Shown: in pieces, positions 60,104 to 64,000 of the stretch | How positions within the stretch are numbered: the stretch's first letter is position 1 | Layout of the letters: every line of letters begins with the position of its first letter | Source of the DNA: Chloroflexota bacterium | Lineage (GTDB): Bacteria > Chloroflexota > Anaerolineae > Aggregatilineales > Phototrophicaceae | Direction: 5' to 3' | Length of the DNA: 64,000 bases | Assembly: GCA_011523545.1 (NCBI GenBank) | Contig: WTGN01000070.1 | Span: 1-64,000, forward strand | Notes under the pieces: generated by a model | What the model saw: only the letters and a program-made list of their open reading frames with translations | Databases searched by the model: none | What the model was told of the DNA's origin: nothing | Program-made: the position numbers and the translations under genes

Positions 60104-61408
60104 TCACCCGCTGTCGCCAGCTGGATCGCCTGCTTCGGGACCGGCGACGGCGATCACCATGTTATCCGGCCGCAGATACTTTTGGGCGGCGCAAAGCATG
60201 TCCTCCTTTGTGATGCCGTATATCAAGTCCTTGTACCGCGCCAGGTAATCCAGGCCCAAGCCGAAGCTTTCCATGCTGTGGATATGAGACGCGATCCCCT
60301 CATTGCTCTCCAGGCGCAGCGGCATCCGGCCGGTGAAATAACTTTGATTATCCGCCAGGTCCTCGTCCGTTACCGCCTCGGTGGTCAAGCGCTCGATTTC
60401 ATCCATGATGGACGAAATGGCCAGCTCAACATTTTCCGGGTTGACGCCAGCGCTCACCGTCCAGGGGTCGGGCCCATGACCACCGCCGAGGCGACTGAAC
60501 GCATAATAGGCCAAGCCTTTTTCCTCGCGCACGCTCTTGCCGATCCGCCCCATCATGCCGAACTCGCCCAGGACGCTGTTGGCAAGAGTAGCCGCCAGAT
60601 AATCTTCCGCCTTGCGCGCGGGACCCACCACCCCCATGCAGATATCCGATTGCGTCTTGCCGGGCAGGAAGACTTGCGGCCGCCGATCGGTTGACAAAGT
60701 CTCCGGCTCAGGCGCTTGCTCGACCGGCGGCTGCGCTGCATTGCGCCAATCGCCGAAGGCATCCGCCGCCAGCCTGATGGCCTCGCCCGCGTCCACCGCC
60801 CCGACGATGACCAGAATCATGCCGCGCGGGCCAAAATGCGCCGCGTGAAAGGCCTTCAGATCATCAGCCCTGAGCTTGCTGATCGAATCGTCGCTGCCAT
60901 AAGTGCCGAAATGATAGGGATGCGTATCGGGATAAAGCGCTTCCCGCATCGCCTTGGCGGCGCGGTATCGGCTGTCGTAGTTGCTGTATTGCAGCCAGGT
61001 CAAGCGTTCGCCGCGCAAGCGATCGACATGTTCCGCCGGAAACAGCGGCTCGCGCAATGCCTCACTCGCGACTTGAAGCAGCAGCCCCAGGTCTTCCGCC
61101 AATGCCTTGCCGCTAAGGCCGAGCTTATGCACATGCCCGCGAAAGCCGAGATCGGCGCCGACATCTTCCAGCGCCCCATGTATCGCATCGAAATCCCGGC
61201 TGACCGTGCCCGTCTTGAGCGCGCTCGCAGCCAAAGACGCCAAGCCACTCTGGCCCGGCATTTCGTAGATGCTGCCCGCATGGAGCGAGCCCATCAGATT
61301 GACCGACTGCACCGCCGGGTTCTCATAAACCAGGAGCGTTATGCCACTGTCCAGCTCGGCGCGCGCGATGTTGCTCGCGTTGGGGATGCTCTCAATCAGC
61401 TTCGTCAT
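60104..61408 (-). CDS. M16-family protein lacking the HxxEH site (inactive subunit)
   Basis: A 434-residue M16-fold protein (two homologous halves) without the inverted zinc motif: where HxxEH is expected, it reads GQSGLASLAASALKTG. The C-terminal half has NSVLGEFGMMGRIGKSVREE, GLAYYAFSRLGGG and the R/Y substrate-binding pattern of these proteases. In the heterodimeric M16 proteases an active and an inactive subunit pair up, and the active partner is the gene directly upstream. Start: ATG at 61408, overlapping the upstream stop as ATGA. Confidence 0.85.
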   Translation of the reverse strand: MTKLIESIPNASNIARAELDSGITLLVYENPAVQSVNLMGSLHAGSIYEMPGQSGLASLAASALKTGTVSRDFDAIHGALEDVGADLGFRGHVHKLGLSGKALAEDLGLLLQVASEALREPLFPAEHVDRLRGERLTWLQYSNYDSRYRAAKAMREALYPDTHPYHFGTYGSDDSISKLRADDLKAFHAAHFGPRGMILVIVGAVDAGEAIRLAADAFGDWRNAAQPPVEQAPEPETLSTDRRPQVFLPGKTQSDICMGVVGPARKAEDYLAATLANSVLGEFGMMGRIGKSVREEKGLAYYAFSRLGGGHGPDPWTVSAGVNPENVELAISSIMDEIERLTTEAVTDEDLADNQSYFTGRMPLRLESNEGIASHIHSMESFGLGLDYLARYKDLIYGITKEDMLCAAQKYLRPDNMVIAVAGPEAGDPAGDSG

Positions 61409-62682
61409 GCGGGTGCGGGCTCCTGCTCCGAGTCGGTCGGATGCAATATGCCCAGGACGCGGTTGCGCGGCAGGAGATAGCGCTCCGCGACCTCGCGCAC
61501 ATCGTCGGCCGTGACCTGCATCAGCCGCTCGGCATAATTGTCGAACCAGGTCACATCGCCCAAAATGAAGGATTGCGCCAGCCAATAAGCCTGCTCGGTG
61601 ACGCTTTCGGTGCTGTAGGCGAAGGCGGCCCGCGTCTGCTTGCGCGCTTTGTTCAGCTCCGCCTCGCTGACGCCCTCGGTTTTCAGGCGTTCAATCTCGG
61701 CCAGCAGCAACGGTTCCGCCTCCTCCGGCCGCCGGTCATCGCGCAGGGTCACCATGATGCTGTACAAGTAGGGGTCCACCGTCGGCGTGAGCCAGGCGCC
61801 GACGCTCGCCGCCACCTCCGTCTTGACCAGCGCTTGATAGAGCCTGCTCGTCTTGTTGTCCGACGCGCCGCCGGACCCGCTCAATATCGCGTTCATGATC
61901 TGAAGCTTCATCCAGTCATCGTGGTCAGCCGGGGGCGCGCGATGGCATAACTCGAGGAAGGCGGTCTTGCCCGGGCGCTCAACGATGACACGGCGTTCAC
62001 CCTGCTGTTCCGGCTCAGCCCGCGTGAAAAGATCGGGCGCGGCTTCGGCTTCAATCGAGCCGAACAGCGACTCAATCTTCGCCAGCATCTCCTCGCTATC
62101 GAAGGCGCCCACGGCAATGGCGGCCGCATTCGCCGCGCAATAATGGCGGCGATAATGCCGATACAAGTCGTCCCGCGTCATCGTGCGCAAATCGGTCTCG
62201 TCGCCGATGATCTCGTGATGGTAGCCGTGCACGCGGAAGGCGGCGCCGCGCACCTCTTCCGCCAGCCAGAAGGTCGGCTGATTCTCCGCCCCCTGCCGCT
62301 CCGAGATGATGACCGTGCGCTCGGACTCGGTCTCGTCGGCGTCAAAAATCGCATTGCTCATGCGGTCGGCTTCGGCCTGCATGGCGATATCGATCTTGTC
62401 CGCGGGCAGGGTCTCGAAATACTTGGTCGCGTCCATCGAGGTGAAGGCGTTCCACTGGCCGCCGGCGCGGTCGATTTCGCGGTCGAGCGCCCCGGCCGGG
62501 AAGCGCTCGGTGCCCTTGAACATCATGTGCTCGACCCAGTGGGAGATGCCGGTTAAGCCGGTGGGCTCGTTCCGGCTGCCCACGCGGTAAGCTAGCCACC
62601 AGCTGATGACCGGCGCGCTGTGGACTTCGCGCAGGAGCACGGTGAGGCCGTTGGGGAGGGTGTGGTGTGTGAGTTGGGTCAT
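61405..62682 (-). CDS. M16 zinc protease, catalytic subunit
   Basis: A 425-residue M16 peptidase. The zinc site is HWVEHMMFKGT (inverted HxxEH) with the third ligand Glu in ESERTVIISERQ. The C-terminal half ends with NKARKQTRAAFAYSTESVTE. It probably cleaves peptides or proteins together with the paired inactive subunit. Start is the ATG at 62682, overlapping the stop of the DUF262-HNH gene (ATGA); the GTG at 62706 would lie inside it. Export is not evident. Confidence 0.9.
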   Translation of the reverse strand: MTQLTHHTLPNGLTVLLREVHSAPVISWWLAYRVGSRNEPTGLTGISHWVEHMMFKGTERFPAGALDREIDRAGGQWNAFTSMDATKYFETLPADKIDIAMQAEADRMSNAIFDADETESERTVIISERQGAENQPTFWLAEEVRGAAFRVHGYHHEIIGDETDLRTMTRDDLYRHYRRHYCAANAAAIAVGAFDSEEMLAKIESLFGSIEAEAAPDLFTRAEPEQQGERRVIVERPGKTAFLELCHRAPPADHDDWMKLQIMNAILSGSGGASDNKTSRLYQALVKTEVAASVGAWLTPTVDPYLYSIMVTLRDDRRPEEAEPLLLAEIERLKTEGVSEAELNKARKQTRAAFAYSTESVTEQAYWLAQSFILGDVTWFDNYAERLMQVTADDVREVAERYLLPRNRVLGILHPTDSEQEPAPA

Positions 62683-63776
62683 TTGGACGCTTTCTCGCGG
62701 TTGCACGTCCGGCAGAGCATTTGGCAGTTTTCTTCACTTGTCGGGCCGCCCTCGGACCAAGGTTTTTTGTGGTCAGCTTCCATATCGGAAATATTGAATT
62801 CCTCTTTACAGATGGCGCAAATGCCCTCTTGTTTCCGATATACTTTTCGCTTCATGGCTTTCGTAAAGGCGCGAATGCTCAGTCTTGATTCGTCGCGGGT
62901 GAGAATATATGGGTATATCCCTAACTTCCGGGTTACATCGTCATCATCATCAAGTATTTCAGCTTCCTTTGCAATCGCGTCAACGTCTTGAGGCTTGTCT
63001 TTGAATTCGTTGTACAATTCTCCCCAGTCGACACCCTTCATTGGCAGATTTATTTCATTAGGGAATGTAGCTTCAACCCAATCAATCACAGCTTCAAAGT
63101 GTTTCCACAGGGCCTCGGCGCTCTTCTGGTTCTTGTGCCGACCCATATAATCTTCTATCTTGCCATAGCTAATCCACTGGATTGCCGTCTCCAGAAATTC
63201 TTGTCGAATCGGTGATCCCTTAACATAATCCTTGCCTTTCCCATAGGCGGCGCAGCCACTCCTGCTGAAATACCGCTTTGCGTGAGGGACCCAGGGTCCC
63301 GCATAATTCGCATTGCGTAATTCCTGATCTGTTAGCCTCACGCCCGCAATGTTAATGATCTTGAACCAGGCGAGCCTTTCGCTATCAGTCCCGCTGCACG
63401 CATATACCAGCGGCTCGTAATCCAAGATGCGACACTGAATGTCGGAGGGAAGATTATGAAAGTATTGCGCTGTGCCATCAAATGGAATAGAGAAATCGCC
63501 AGCTACATACTGAGCGATTGAAATTGTGCGCTGCTGCCCGTCAATAATCTCGAAACGACCATCGCCGCGATCCGACCAATACATGACATTCAGCGGATAG
63601 CCTTTCAGAATCGAGTCGATGACTGCCTTGCGCTCTTTATCGCCATAGACGAACTCTCGCTGATATGGCGGGCGAATATCCAGCGCCCCGCCGTAGCCGA
63701 CCACGCCGCCATCGCCATCGTCGCGGTAGCCGGCGACGAGATCGTGGACGGTGATTTCGTGGAGGTGGATTTCCAT
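62679..63776 (-). CDS. DUF262 and HNH endonuclease protein (GmrSD-like)
   Basis: A 365-residue protein with an N-terminal DUF262 (GmrS/ParB-like NTPase) domain: RPPYQREFVYGDKERKAVID, DGQQRTISIAQY (conserved DGQQR). A C-terminal HNH nuclease has CAICKEEFNISDMEADHKKP, WSEGG and ENCQMLCRTCNREK, with the Cys pairs as zinc knuckle. DUF262-HNH proteins resemble the type IV modification-dependent enzyme GmrSD and BREX/Pgl-associated nucleases that attack modified phage DNA. AAAGGA precedes the ATG at 63776. The region is noticeably more AT-rich than its neighbours, suggesting acquisition. It is coupled to the M16 pair by ATGA overlap. Confidence 0.9.
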   Translation of the reverse strand: MEIHLHEITVHDLVAGYRDDGDGGVVGYGGALDIRPPYQREFVYGDKERKAVIDSILKGYPLNVMYWSDRGDGRFEIIDGQQRTISIAQYVAGDFSIPFDGTAQYFHNLPSDIQCRILDYEPLVYACSGTDSERLAWFKIINIAGVRLTDQELRNANYAGPWVPHAKRYFSRSGCAAYGKGKDYVKGSPIRQEFLETAIQWISYGKIEDYMGRHKNQKSAEALWKHFEAVIDWVEATFPNEINLPMKGVDWGELYNEFKDKPQDVDAIAKEAEILDDDDDVTRKLGIYPYILTRDESRLSIRAFTKAMKRKVYRKQEGICAICKEEFNISDMEADHKKPWSEGGPTSEENCQMLCRTCNREKASK

Positions 63777-63789
63777 AGGGTGGTTTCCT

Positions 63790-64000
63790 TTAATTTAATC
63801 GCCTTCCGCACTCGTAAAGGAAATACATCTGTTTGTTTCTTGCATCCTTTTTTCTTTGTATATCGTCTCTCCATGCCTTTTTAATTCCTGGTTCAACGGA
63901 ATAAGCTATACCAAGCAATGCGCCTATAATTATTGGCATGAAATCTGTTGTGCCTATAAACACGCCCGTAAAACTCCCTCCTGTCGCACCAAAACCAAAA
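63790..64000 (-). CDS. Partial membrane protein at window edge
   Basis: A 69-residue C-terminal fragment whose frame runs open to the window edge. It starts with Gly-rich hydrophobic sequence (TGGSFTGVFIGTTDF; MPIIIGALLGIAYSVEPG), then a basic amphipathic tail KKAWRDDIQRKKDARNKQ. One or two membrane helices. 13 bp before the DUF262-HNH start and in the same AT-rich region, so possibly its partner. No family recognised. Confidence 0.55.
   Translation of the reverse strand, partial: FGFGATGGSFTGVFIGTTDFMPIIIGALLGIAYSVEPGIKKAWRDDIQRKKDARNKQMYFLYECGRRLN

Overview
The window looks like chromosomal DNA of an uncultured, fairly GC-rich bacterium. Chloroflexota (Anaerolineae-like) is my best guess. 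It rests on the style of the proteins: a secreted SH3b protein with long Thr/Pro linkers, STAND/TIR conflict proteins, an extended LivM, a PduO adenosyltransferase, and many short operons with GTG or TTG starts. No rRNA or phylogenetic marker gene settles it. Most of the sequence is densely packed ordinary metabolism, with four-base ATGA overlaps inside operons and short overlaps between convergent genes.

Layout. 0-5 kb: the end of a Thr/Pro-repeat SH3b protein, a GT2 glycosyltransferase, a TPR protein and a Nudix hydrolase. 5.3 kb: tRNA-Leu(CAA) with a near-consensus promoter. 5.4-11 kb: PduO adenosyltransferase, a GT39-type membrane transferase, a PyrK-like/PyrD-like pair with an FmdB zinc ribbon, an Nfu_N-like small protein and agmatine deiminase. 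11-20.9 kb: PurB, an IolD-like ThDP enzyme with a PfkB sugar kinase, UDP-glucose dehydrogenase, an acyl-CoA synthetase and a P1B-4 metal ATPase. 21-31.5 kb: two tandem M50B-like membrane proteins (one without its zinc motif), a Rieske oxygenase, a UPF0104 membrane protein, a secreted glycosidase, a Trm112-like protein, ClpB and ManA.

31.5-43 kb is an accessory region. It holds a membrane coiled-coil protein built from an internal duplication, a PQQ-type sugar dehydrogenase and a four-gene minus-strand cassette: TIR-NACHT-HEAT, TIR-linker-FGE/C-lectin, a small protein and a NACHT ATPase. The last two share a GHV(V/I)FAG(R/Q)D strand motif. This looks like a multi-component NAD-depleting immune or cell-death system and is a main candidate for something undescribed.

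43-52.5 kb: an EamA exporter, then a complete branched-chain-amino-acid-type ABC operon with two paralogous binding proteins, LivH, an N-terminally extended LivM, LivG, LivF and a trailing APH-like kinase. 52.5-55.6 kb: a CgeB-like glycosyltransferase, an alpha/alpha-toroid protein and a Cys-containing protein of unknown function.

55.6-58.8 kb is a selenoprotein locus. One gene is an AhpD/CMD-type protein whose catalytic CxxC reads CxxU (in-frame TGA). The other is a UGSC-family selenoprotein. Each TGA is followed at about 25-30 nt by a hairpin with GU in its loop, as expected for a bacterial SECIS. Between them lies a thioredoxin-like CxxC protein of a kind I associate with UGSC proteins. 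No Sec biosynthesis genes (selA/B/C/D) are in the window. Standard gene callers would truncate both.

58.7-64 kb: FabF, an inactive/active M16 protease pair, and a DUF262-HNH (GmrSD-like) restriction-type protein coupled to the proteases. The DNA becomes more AT-rich and ends in a truncated membrane protein gene at the window edge. A 58-bp G-rich palindromic repeat occurs twice, near 27.7 and 55.7 kb, in opposite orientations.
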